Shown here piece after piece: positions 55,526 to 64,000 of a stretch of 64,000 nucleotides of DNA. Location of the stretch: the NCBI GenBank assembly GCA_048213135.1, contig PS015014.1, forward strand, positions 261,404-325,403. The letters are read 5' to 3'. The notes below the pieces were generated by a model. The model did no database searches. It saw only the letters and a list, made by a program, of their open reading frames with translations, and was not told the origin of the DNA. The DNA comes from Reclinomonas americana ATCC 50394. Lineage: Eukaryota > Jakobida > Jakobea > Jakobida. How positions within the stretch are numbered: the stretch's first letter is position 1; every line of letters starts with the position of its first letter. Made by a program: the position numbers and the translations under genes.

Positions 55526-57274
55526 ATGCGCGGCACACGCGCGCTCGGCGACTGCACGTTGCCGATCGTGGCGCTGTCGATTGTGGCGCTGCTGTCGTTC
55601 ATGGGCCTGGTATGGGTCGGCTTTCCATCGTCGCCCACGCAGCGCGCATCATCGTCGTCGTCGTCTGCGTCATCCGCGTCTGCGTCATCATCGCTGTCGC
55701 TCACGCCACCACCACCATCGCCTTCCGATGCCTCTCGATCGGGCAAGGCCGCTGCTGCTGGTGGTGGTGGTGGAGCGACAGGTCGTGCTCGTGGCACCTC
55801 TGCGCAACAACAGCAGTCGCCAAAGCAGTTTCCGCTCTCTGCCAGGTGGCGTGATCTGTGTCCGCTCGGTCGGTGGCTCGAGGCGCAGCCTGTGGTCACT
55901 GAGCAGCGTTGCGTTCGGAGGCTGGTGCCCCGCTCGCGCCGTCTTCCTCGTCTCTCACTCGTTGCGTGCATGCGCAGTCTTGTCACGCATTGGCGAAAAC
56001 TGTGCGCTGATTGTGCGCTACCTCGCACCGTGGATGGAGAGCGGCATTAGCGGGGCGGCAGTGGACACGGCACTGGCCAAGTTTGCGCCGAACAAGTCGC
56101 GTCTCGTGGTCTTCTTCTACAATCACGAGAGCAACACGCTGGAGTGGGACGTGATGCATCCGACCGCCGACGGCAAGTCGACCAGCGATTACCGAGTGTG
56201 CGTTTGTTGTTTGTTTCCCCAGCGCCCTCCCCTGACTCCCTCCCTGACTCTGCTCTCTGTTTGTGTGCCTGGCCGTGCAGGAAAAATATCGCGCGCATGA
56301 TCCTGCGCGTGATCACTGCCGGGCCGCCACTGTCGCATTCGTTTGTGTTGCCGGTGGAGTGCGACGATGTGCCGAAGCAGCGCAAGAGTCAGTGGGTGCC
56401 GTCGGAGCAGCTGCCGATGCCGCCGTTCTCGGCGGCGTTTCTGGCACACGAGGAGTACTACGATGTGCCGCTGCCGGATTTTGCGTTTGAGAACTGGGAG
56501 GCGGCGTCGTTGGAGGACTACGAGGAGGAGGTGCGGCGAGTGAAGGAGCGAGCCGACAGCACGCCGTGGGAGCGGCGTACGCCAAAGGCCGTTTTCCGTG
56601 GCTCGCTGTCGTCGGGATGGTGGGGCGATGAGCCGAGTCCACGTGCACTGCTGTTCGAGCAGTGTGCCAACGTGACGAGTGTGTGCGATGTGCGTGAGGC
56701 GCGCAAGTGGGCCGGCGCGGACGCCGGTGACGAGGCGGAGCAGAAGCGGCAGGCTGGATATTTGTCGCTGGCCGAGCACTGCGATTACCAGCTCATTCTC
56801 TCGCCAGAGGGCAAGACGTGGACCGCCCGCACCAAATACCACATGTGGTGCGGTTCGGCCTTGGTGGTGCCACGCCATCGCTTCCACGAGTACTGGTGGC
56901 CGTTGGCGCGTCCGGGTGTCGACTACCTGCCCGTGGAGTACGACTCGCGCACGCTCGTGCAGCGCCTGGAGCGCCTGCTGCTGCCGCCACCCGCACCCTC
57001 AGAACCCAACAAGCAAGTGACGGTGGCCGGCACTGGCACCGGTCAGCCGCCGCCCGGCACCGAACTACGGCGACTCGGTCTCAACGCTCGCGCGCTGGCC
57101 GAGCGACATTTGACCCGCGAGGCCGCCCTGTTGTACCTGCGCATGATGCTGGAGATGATTGGTGCGCTGGAACAACTCGGCGGTTTCGATGTCACTCGGC
57201 GGCTCAGCGGCCGCCCTGTGCCCGTCAGCGAGCTATTACCGCGGTCTCGCTCAAAAGGGCGCGGCGATGGTTGA
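55526..57274 (+). CDS. GT90 (CAP10/POGLUT-like) glycosyltransferase, type II membrane protein
   Basis: Probable Golgi/ER sugar transferase. The start ATG at 55526 gives MRGTRALGDCTLPIVALSIV with a signal anchor (LPIVALSIVALLSFMGLVWV), then a Ser/Gly/Gln-rich stem. The catalytic CAP10 region includes PNKSRLVVFFYNHESNTLEW, HEEYYDVPLPDFAFENWEAA (the D-x-P-x-P-D-F-x-F-x-N-W core), TPWERRTPKAVFRGSLSSG, LAEHCDYQLILSPEGKTWTA, RTKYHMWCGSALVVPRHRFH and EYWWPLARPGVDYLPVEYDS. These motifs are the family signature (W..K...A.FRG; yKY...dG...S.r...ll.s.s.v......eww...L.P..hy.pv). It ends RSRSKGRGDG. Three exons. In animals the relatives add glucose or xylose to EGF repeats; the acceptor here is unknown. 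The start is 75 bp from the divergent PACRGL start. Confidence 0.8.
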
Positions 57275-57378
57275 TATTAGAGAGAGTAAACTTGGCCGAA
57301 ATTTGCAACTTCCGACGTGCAAACAAACGTCCTGCGTCCCGTGCGGCCGTTTAGGCGACGGAGATCTTAGGCGATTGA

Positions 57379-59976
57379 ATGACGTCTTTTGAGCTGGAAC
57401 ACGCCATCGGCTTCTCTGGCAACGTGCCACACAGTGTGCACTTTCACCCCAATGGCCAGGATTTCGTGTATGTGGCGGGCGGAACCATTGGTGCGTTGCG
57501 CAAATCTGTTTTTCTCTTCTCCTCTCTTCCCTCCTCCATTGTGCTCACTGTGCACACACACATAGTGATCTGCGACCTCAATGACTCCCACAATCAAGTG
57601 TTCTTGCGCGGTCACGATGACGAGATCACGTGCCTTGCGATTTCATCGTCGGTCAGTGCTTGTCAATCACCCTCCTTTCCCTTGTCTCTCTGGCATCTCC
57701 ACTGAGTGTGGAATCGTGTGGATAGGGTCGGTATCTGGCGTCGGGACAGCGAGGCGACAACTCCGACGTGATTGTGTGGGATTTCGAGGCGCGATCGATG
57801 CTGTACCGCTTCAGTGAGCACGATCATGGGATCTCGTGTGTGTCGTTCTCGGAGGACGAGGTGCATCATGTCGCCTTCTGCTGCTGTCTTCTTTTAGGTT
57901 GCCGCTAACAGCTATTGATTGCGACAGAAACTGCTGGTGTCGGCCGGCGATGCGCACGATCGTCGCCTGATTGTGTGGGACTTGTCGTGCGGTGGCATGG
58001 TGGCGTTCCAGTCGGCTGTGGAACCCGTGGACACGGTGACCATGGGCGGTTTCGAAAAGGGTACGCTTCGCCTCTCTTCCAACCCAGCAGCGTGGTTGTC
58101 GCGCTGAAACGAGAGAGATGAGTGCAGATGTTAAGCGGCGGCCGACTCGCAATTATGTGATCGCCACTGGCGGCAACAAGAAGCTCACGCTGTGGACGCT
58201 GGATCCGTACGGTGGTGAACTGCGGTCCGATATCGTTGCGTTGTGCAGGCGCGCGGCATGCGTTTTCCACGTGCAGCGCCTTATCCCCTCCCCCATGCAG
58301 ATCAACATTGCTTCCATCACGCGCGACTATCGTGCACTGCGCTTCTCTGCCGACGGCGAATTCCTCTACGCCGGCACCGACTCGGGCGACTTTGCCGTGA
58401 TTCAGATGAAGAGTCTGGTGTTTGCCGGCACGATTCGTGCGTCGGCCAACGGCATCAAGTCGCTGGTGAGCTGCGCCAAGCGCACACTCTTCGTGCCGCA
58501 TGTGTGGATGTATGTGCTTATTTTTCCGTCCGTCGCAGGTCACACTGCGCAATGGTGGTCTCTGTGTGGGCGGAGGCGACGGATCGCTGGTGGCATATTC
58601 AGGGCAGGGCAAGGAACTCACGGAGGACTCGCGCACCTACCTACAGGGTGCCGTCATGTCACTCAGTGTGACACACGACGAGGTACGTGTGGATCTTGGC
58701 GATTGTCGTCTGACAGGCACACTCACTCTCTTGTGACGCAGGTGGAGCTGCTGGCCGGCACGTCACGAGGCTTCTTGCATCGCGCACGAATTCGTGATCT
58801 CATGGATCTGGTGCTGCTCGAGGCGCACTCGGCGCCGGTGACCGCAGTGGCGTACAACAGTGGCTTCTCCGATCGATTCGTTACCGTGTCCGCGGATGGC
58901 TCGTTCCGCCAGTGGGACTCCTCCGACTACACCACCGTGTGCAAGGGCGAGACGCACGGCTCACCCGCCACCTGCGTCGTGTACTTGACCGAAGTCATTC
59001 TCGTTGGCTGCGAAGACGGCAAGATCCGGTTCGTGCGCGCTTCCCATCGTGCTCGACTCCCTTCGCACCCAGTCGACTGATCTCTGCAACGCAGGTGTTT
59101 CCACTCCGACACTGGCGAATTCTTGTGGGATCTCACGGCACACAGCCGAGCCAAGATCACGGCACTGGCGGCGTCGCGCAACGAAAAGTTCTTCATCACC
59201 GGCGCCGCCGATGGTGAGATTCGTGTGTGGCTGCTGCGGTCACGGGAGATGGTGTCGAGTTTCCGGGAACACTCGTCGGGCATCACACAGGTACATTTTC
59301 GCTGGTTGCATATCTTGGTCTGCACCCTCGTCGCCACCTCACGTGCGTGCGTGCGTGCGTGTGCAGCTGAAAATCTTTGAGGACGACGCGCATGCACTGT
59401 CGAGCAGCCGTGATCGCTCGATGTTTGCTTGGGATCTGCGAGTTGCGATGACCCCGTCAATGTGTCACGATTTCTGTCCATCGTGTTTGACCGTCTTGTA
59501 TGTTCTCGCAGGCCGAGCGCCGTGTCAACACCATGTCGCAACGGCAAGGAGCCATCAATGACTTTGCGCTGGTTGCTGATCAAACACAAGTGCTCTCTGT
59601 CGGTCAAGACAAGCGCATCTCGTTGCGTCGTCGGCCAGTGGTGTGAAGCCGCAGCGCTGCAGCGACTGACTCGTGCGTGTAGATACTGGGACTTGCGAAC
59701 GGCGGCCCCCTACAAGCTGATTGACGCGGCGCACTCGGATGACATTCGGACGATCTCAGTTCGTTGCTTGGCGTGCATGTCCCTGTGCTTCCATTTTGCG
59801 TGCTCACTAGCGTGTGCAGTTGAGTCACGGCAATGCCTACGTGGCCACTGGCAGTGCCGACCAGATTGTGAAACTGTGGGACTTTGAGGGTGCTCTCCTC
59901 TCCGAAGGTACACCAGCAGCTGCACACACGCACACACTCCTTCACCTGTCTCCGTCGTCGTCCACTCACGCACTTA
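57379..59976 (+). CDS. CFAP52: Cilia and flagella associated protein 52 (WDR16), C-terminus in gap
   Basis: WD40 microtubule inner protein of motile cilia doublets. The start ATG at 57379 gives MTSFELEHAIGFSGNVPHSV, HFHPNGQDFVYVAGGT. About twelve WD repeats follow across some ten exons, among them ASGQRGDNSDVIVWDFEARS, LLVSAGDAHDRRLIVWDLSC, NYVIATGGNKKLTLWTLDP, FSADGEFLYAGTDSGDFAVI, VTVSADGSFRQWDSSDYTTV, FFITGAADGEIRVWLLRS, SSSRDRSMFAWDLR and VATGSADQIVKLWDFEGALL. Order and motifs follow the animal and algal protein along its length. Only the last 30-40 residues should be missing, hidden in gap 59977-60463. Introns are 60-110 bp. Confidence 0.93.
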
Positions 59977-60463
59977 NNNNNNNNNNNNNNNNNNNNNNNN
60001 NNNNNNNNNNNNNNNNNNNNNNNNNNNNNNNNNNNNNNNNNNNNNNNNNNNNNNNNNNNNNNNNNNNNNNNNNNNNNNNNNNNNNNNNNNNNNNNNNNNN
60101 NNNNNNNNNNNNNNNNNNNNNNNNNNNNNNNNNNNNNNNNNNNNNNNNNNNNNNNNNNNNNNNNNNNNNNNNNNNNNNNNNNNNNNNNNNNNNNNNNNNN
60201 NNNNNNNNNNNNNNNNNNNNNNNNNNNNNNNNNNNNNNNNNNNNNNNNNNNNNNNNNNNNNNNNNNNNNNNNNNNNNNNNNNNNNNNNNNNNNNNNNNNN
60301 NNNNNNNNNNNNNNNNNNNNNNNNNNNNNNNNNNNNNNNNNNNNNNNNNNNNNNNNNNNNNNNNNNNNNNNNNNNNNNNNNNNNNNNNNNNNNNNNNNNN
60401 NNNNNNNNNNNNNNNNNNNNNNNNNNNNNNNNNNNNNNNNNNNNNNNNNNNNNNNNNNNNNNN
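59977..60463. other. Assembly gap (487 N)
   Basis: Hides the 3' end of CFAP52 (plus) and of the disordered minus-strand gene that converges on it. Confidence 0.95.
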
Positions 60464-61999
60464 CGGCCCGTGAGCTGCATATGAAGAGAAGAAGGCGGCG
60501 GTGGCGTTGCCTGCTGGTGTCGTCCCGATCGCATCGTCGGGCAGTGGCGGAGTCATGGCCGACGACAGCGAGCGGCAGTCGTCCGACAACGAGCGGCTAA
60601 TGGTGGTGGTCGCCGTGGCCGCCGTGTCGCCGCGCAAACTACCGTGCGCCACAATGAGGCCGATGCTGGACTGGAGATGCGCCAGTCGCTGTGCGCCACT
60701 GTCGTGCCGATCCTCCATCATGTCGGTCTCGCTGTCGGTGTCCTTGTTGTGGCCACCGGCACCGGCCACGTGGCCACCTCCGCTCTCAGCCTCGTCCACC
60801 GAACTGTTGCTGGCGCTGTGCCAGCGCAAAAACTCGGCGCGTGTCGCCGCCCGACTCAATGCGTCTGCCAACAACGCCCCCGGCGACGACGACGTAATGG
60901 ACAGCAGTGGTGGTGTGCTGGCATCCAGCTCCGCGTCAGCCTCTGTCTGTCCGCTGCGCCGCTGGTCTGCTGCTGCTGCTGCCGCAGTGGTACGAGCACT
61001 TGTGGTCGTCGAGGTCCGTGAAGAGCGTGCGGCAAGGGGTGGAGGCGCAGCGGCCTCCTGCTCGCGGAACCAGCCGTCTATTCGCTCCGTCATACTCAGC
61101 TTGCCGAGCTGCGCCAGTCGGTGGCGATTGAGACGCAGCGAGGGACTCAGACCACGCCACACTTGCCGCGATCCACCAGGCGACATTTCCACCTCCTCCT
61201 CCATCACCACGACGGATACATCGCCGCCCGCCGCGGCGCCGCCCGTGCCCTCCAGCTCTGCCTGATCAATCGAGTCCCTCACCACATGCTCTGGCACACA
61301 GAGTTCATCCGACACACGAGCCGGCGGTGGCGATGCACTCCGCACCATGCGCCGCCGCCGCCGCGCCAAACACGAGGCATTCGTCACTGCTGCTGCTGCC
61401 GCCGTCGGATGCTGCTTGAGGCGATCAACGGTGAAGCGTTGCGTGGGCGACTGCGTCTGCGGTGGTGGTGGTGACAGCGGTTCGACCGGCATTGACGGTG
61501 GCTCCTGCAGCGTGTCGAGTGGTGGTGGCGACGGCGACGGTGGTGGCACCAGAGGTGAGCACGGCAGCAGGGCCACCGAGGCCGCCGACTGGCTGGCCAC
61601 TGTCGCCGCCGCCTGCGACGGACTGCTCATCAGCAGCAGCAGCGCCGCCTCGGCTTCCGGATCCAACCCCGACACCAGCATGTGTGGAGGCACCATCCGC
61701 ACGGCATCGTGCTCGCTGCTGCAGCAGCTGTGATCCGCGGCGTGAAAGCGATGATCATCCTCCTCCTCCTCGTCGTCGTCTCCGCCATAAAAGCTGTCAT
61801 CGTGGTCGTCGTCGTCCCCGTGAACCATGAACGACTGCTGCATGACGTGCTTGTGTCGGTGATGCTGTGCTTCANNNNNNNNNNNNNNNNNNNNNNNNNN
61901 NNNNNNNNNNNNNNNNNNNNNNNNNNNNNNNNNNNNNNNNNNNNNNNNNNNNNNNNNNNNNAAGAATCCGCCACTCCCGCCGTGTGTGTGTGTTGTCAA
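60464..61999 (-). CDS. Unrecognised large disordered protein (both ends near gaps)
   Basis: The start ATG at 61999 gives MTTHTHGGSGGF, then gap 61875-61961, then a frame open without a stop to gap 59977-60463. Composition is Ser/Ala/Pro/Asp-rich: an acidic run DDDEEEEDDHR, polyproline PPPSPSPPPLD, a basic RRRRRMVRSASPPP and SQVW-containing blocks. The most structured piece is LSPSLRLNRHRLAQLGKLSM, then TERIDGWFREQEAA, which looks like a short amphipathic motif. ALSRAATRAEFLRWHSAS is another helical segment. No family is recognised. The opposite strand is only patchily open, and the minus-strand composition looks like real, low-complexity coding sequence. RSASPPP and similar sites suggest proline-directed phosphorylation. 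Confidence 0.55.
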
Positions 62000-62908
62000 T
62001 TAATTTGCGTGCCGATCCCGGTCAGTGTGTGGTTGCCTCGCACGTACGAGCACACAATGAAAGGGGAAAGAGAGAGGGGTATGGGGGAAGGAGGCACGAG
62101 ATAAATTCCCGCCGAAGTGAAGCAGGGACAACTCGTAAAATGTGGCGAAAAAAAGAGCGGCAAGCAAGAGCGTGTGTGTGTTGAGTGACAGCAGCACACG
62201 TGCGCGAGAGAAGCAACGGAAAGAAAGCGAGTGGTGGTGGGGAAGAGTGCTCAGCCTTCGCTCGCCACAAAGCTGCAAAGAAAGAAAATGCAACAGTCTT
62301 TTGCAATCATGGCCTTCACACCGATCATGCATTTCCCGCTGATGAAGTTGTGCATTTTGCTGATCGTCAATCGTCGCCTCATCATGCCCCTTGCTGCGGC
62401 AGGTGGCGTCCACTTGCACCGCGGCGCCTGCACGCCCCTCCACCACCTCGATTCCTTTTTTCTTTGCACGCGCGCCTTCTCCAAAATCGGCGAGAATCGC
62501 GAGTGCTCCGATTCGTGTTTTGCGCGCGAAATCATTTCTTTAGGCGTTTGTCGAGAGGCCGCAACCTCCGTTTGGGGTGTCTCTGTGTGTGCGTCTTGTT
62601 CTCTCTCGTTGCTGCCTCCCCCGTATCAGGTGGTGTGTGGTGTGTGAGAATCGGGCGGGTGCAATAACTGGAGCGCGTGCCATCATCATCGTCATGTGCG
62701 TCCCGATTCGCTTTCTCGCTTTGTGAAATCGGTTTCCCGAGACGTTACATTGCTCATTGGCCTCGTTCTCCTCCCCTTACCTCCTTCCCCCTCTCTGCGC
62801 ATCTCGTTCTCCAATTATTCTCCACTTCTCCCGTGTGTCTGTGCGCGTGCCTCCTGCTCTCCATGTTTGTGCGGTTGTGCAGCATCGACATCACCTCAGT
62901 TTCACGCC
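62000..62908. other. Roughly 900 bp upstream/intergenic region
   Basis: Lies between the minus-strand start at 61999 and the plus-strand start at 62909. It contains simple-sequence and T/C-rich stretches. A short plus frame (62288-62647, MQQSFAIMAFTPIMHFPLMK) and a short minus frame (62251-62535) overlap; neither shows a family motif or good splice context, so neither is called. Confidence 0.35.
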
Positions 62909-62940
62909 ATGGACTCGAGCGGCGAAGGCGATCCTGCTGC
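62909..62940 (+). CDS. N-terminus of an unidentified gene (runs into gap)
   Basis: ATG at 62909 gives MDSSGEGDPA and then the 636 N gap. The ATG is preceded by GCAGCATCGACATCACCTCA-type sequence and a pyrimidine-rich upstream region. Too short to assign. Confidence 0.35.
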
Positions 62941-63576
62941 NNNNNNNNNNNNNNNNNNNNNNNNNNNNNNNNNNNNNNNNNNNNNNNNNNNNNNNNNNNN
63001 NNNNNNNNNNNNNNNNNNNNNNNNNNNNNNNNNNNNNNNNNNNNNNNNNNNNNNNNNNNNNNNNNNNNNNNNNNNNNNNNNNNNNNNNNNNNNNNNNNNN
63101 NNNNNNNNNNNNNNNNNNNNNNNNNNNNNNNNNNNNNNNNNNNNNNNNNNNNNNNNNNNNNNNNNNNNNNNNNNNNNNNNNNNNNNNNNNNNNNNNNNNN
63201 NNNNNNNNNNNNNNNNNNNNNNNNNNNNNNNNNNNNNNNNNNNNNNNNNNNNNNNNNNNNNNNNNNNNNNNNNNNNNNNNNNNNNNNNNNNNNNNNNNNN
63301 NNNNNNNNNNNNNNNNNNNNNNNNNNNNNNNNNNNNNNNNNNNNNNNNNNNNNNNNNNNNNNNNNNNNNNNNNNNNNNNNNNNNNNNNNNNNNNNNNNNN
63401 NNNNNNNNNNNNNNNNNNNNNNNNNNNNNNNNNNNNNNNNNNNNNNNNNNNNNNNNNNNNNNNNNNNNNNNNNNNNNNNNNNNNNNNNNNNNNNNNNNNN
63501 NNNNNNNNNNNNNNNNNNNNNNNNNNNNNNNNNNNNNNNNNNNNNNNNNNNNNNNNNNNNNNNNNNNNNNNNNNNN
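62941..63576. other. Assembly gap (636 N)
   Basis: Hides most of the plus-strand gene that starts at 62909 and of the minus-strand gene that starts at 63763. Confidence 0.95.
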
Positions 63577-63763
63577 ATACAGAGACACGCCCCCACTCAC
63601 CGCAGTAAACTGTTCGGCTGTCCAGATTGCCACCTGCGTGGTGTTGACAATAGCAGCAGCCACACACACACGTGTCAGAGACAAGAGAGAGAGAGAGAGA
63701 GGCGAGAGAGAGGCAAGTGTGTGGCCATGTGTGCGTGTGTACAAGAGCGCGAGACTCACCCAT
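63577..63763 (-). CDS. First exons of an unidentified minus-strand gene (runs into gap)
   Basis: ATG at 63763 is followed immediately by a GTGAGT donor (ATGG|gtgagt), the same arrangement as in HAT1. The next exon, bounded by cacgcag and gtgagt, is about 63605-63638 and would read GNLDSRTVYC in the frame set by ATGG, then further sequence to the gap. The family cannot be judged. Confidence 0.4.
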
Positions 63764-64000
63764 TGCGTGAGAACTCAAAATTAGATCCGCGTCCAGTTGC
63801 GGAAAGCAGCAGTGGGCGCCAGAGAGAGAGAGAGAGAGAGAGGAGAGTGTGGAAAGAGAGAGAGAAAGCTCGCTGGACGAGCAAGTCACTGGCACGCGGA
63901 GCGGAGAAAGGAGACGAAAAAGCGAAAAAGGGAGCTGTTCCTCCTCGCTCACACGGTCACGCGAAAAAAATTGTACTCCCACAAAAAGCACAAAATTGTG
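63764..64000. other. Upstream region with GA repeats
   Basis: Contains (GA)n runs (about 63815-63870) and A-rich sequence. Probably 5' flank of the minus-strand gene starting at 63763. No coding call. Confidence 0.4.

Noticed and set aside
53807-56050. Open frame of over 700 codons on the plus strand
   Set aside because: Spans the 689 N gap and antisense of PACRGL; no motif supports it apart from the GT90 start, which is called separately.
62251-62535. Short minus-strand frame with basic residues, possible small ribosomal or mitochondrial protein
   Set aside because: No recognisable motif, poor splice context and an overlapping frame on the other strand of equal quality.
1-64000. CRISPR arrays, bacterial operons, riboswitches or Shine-Dalgarno sites
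   Set aside because: The sequence is intron-rich eukaryotic nuclear DNA; the only regular arrays are dinucleotide, triplet and hexamer simple repeats.

Overview
The window is a 64 kb piece of a nuclear eukaryotic scaffold with twelve N-gaps. It is gene dense, with about 28 genes in both orientations. Nearly every gene is split by short introns, mostly 50-150 bp, with gtgagt/gtgcgt-type donors, long (CT)n or (GT)n runs and cag acceptors. The gene set points to a free-living, flagellated, actin-using unicellular eukaryote: Arp2/3, separase, a kinesin-7-like motor, ORC3, CFAP52, PACRGL, a 7TM-RGS protein and a subtilisin/fibronectin ectoprotein. I cannot place the lineage from this sequence alone. 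All multi-exon models are hand-built from frame, splice consensus and family motifs, so outer limits are better supported than individual exon edges.

Layout. 1-1859 (+): C-terminal part of a C12orf4/DUF2362-like gene. 2009-5385 (-): multi-pass OSCA/TMEM63-like channel. 5643-7414 (+): HAT1. 7452-8315 (-): cyclophilin. 8371-11872 (+): CENP-E/kinesin-7-like motor. 11941-13129 (+): probable ciliary microtubule-associated protein. 13227-14665 (-): TMEM53-like DUF829 hydrolase. 14725-23134 (-): separase. 23496-30426 (-): secreted-type subtilisin with FN3 domains, a Thr/Ser/Pro stalk, one membrane span and a cytoplasmic tail. 30725-32124 (-): ARPC5. 32158-34782: a 2,625 bp insertion with perfect 13 bp terminal inverted repeats and a 4 bp target duplication. 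34852-36917 (+): 7TM-RGS protein. 36956-38359 (-): non-canonical poly(A) polymerase. 38466-40396 (-): a LysRS-type OB-fold joined to low-complexity and coiled-coil sequence. 40473-40920 (+): RPABC5/RPB10. 41014-41712 (+): small unknown. 41850-44279 (-): DDX5/Dbp2-like helicase. 44554-45579 (+): small unknown. 45615-49781 (-): ORC3. 49861 onward (+): unknown helical protein. About 50868-51283 (-): ARM-like fragment. 51562-52157 (-): prefoldin 2. 52250-53471 (+): ribosomal eL13. 53734-55450 (-): PACRGL. 55526-57274 (+): GT90/CAP10 glycosyltransferase. 57379 onward (+): CFAP52. About 60464-61999 (-): disordered unknown. 62909 (+) and 63763 (-): starts of two genes that run into the last gap.

The genes do not form one pathway. 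Themes are chromosome biology (HAT1, kinesin-7, separase, ORC3), RNA and protein synthesis (RPABC5, Dbp2-like helicase, poly(A) polymerase, eL13, prefoldin), cilia (CFAP52, PACRGL, possible CIMIP-like protein) and cell-surface or signalling proteins (7TM-RGS, FN3 subtilisin, GT90, OSCA-like). Intergenic spacing is tight: several head-to-head pairs are 55-80 bp apart and several tail-to-tail pairs are 35-40 bp apart.

The most interesting items are the TIR/TSD element beside ARPC5, the LysRS OB-fold chimera, the 7TM-RGS receptor, the FN3 subtilisin with a ubiquitin-interacting-motif-like tail, a 1,023 bp 3'-located intron in the Dbp2-like gene that recalls the autoregulatory yeast DBP2 intron, and introns placed at or right after start codons.
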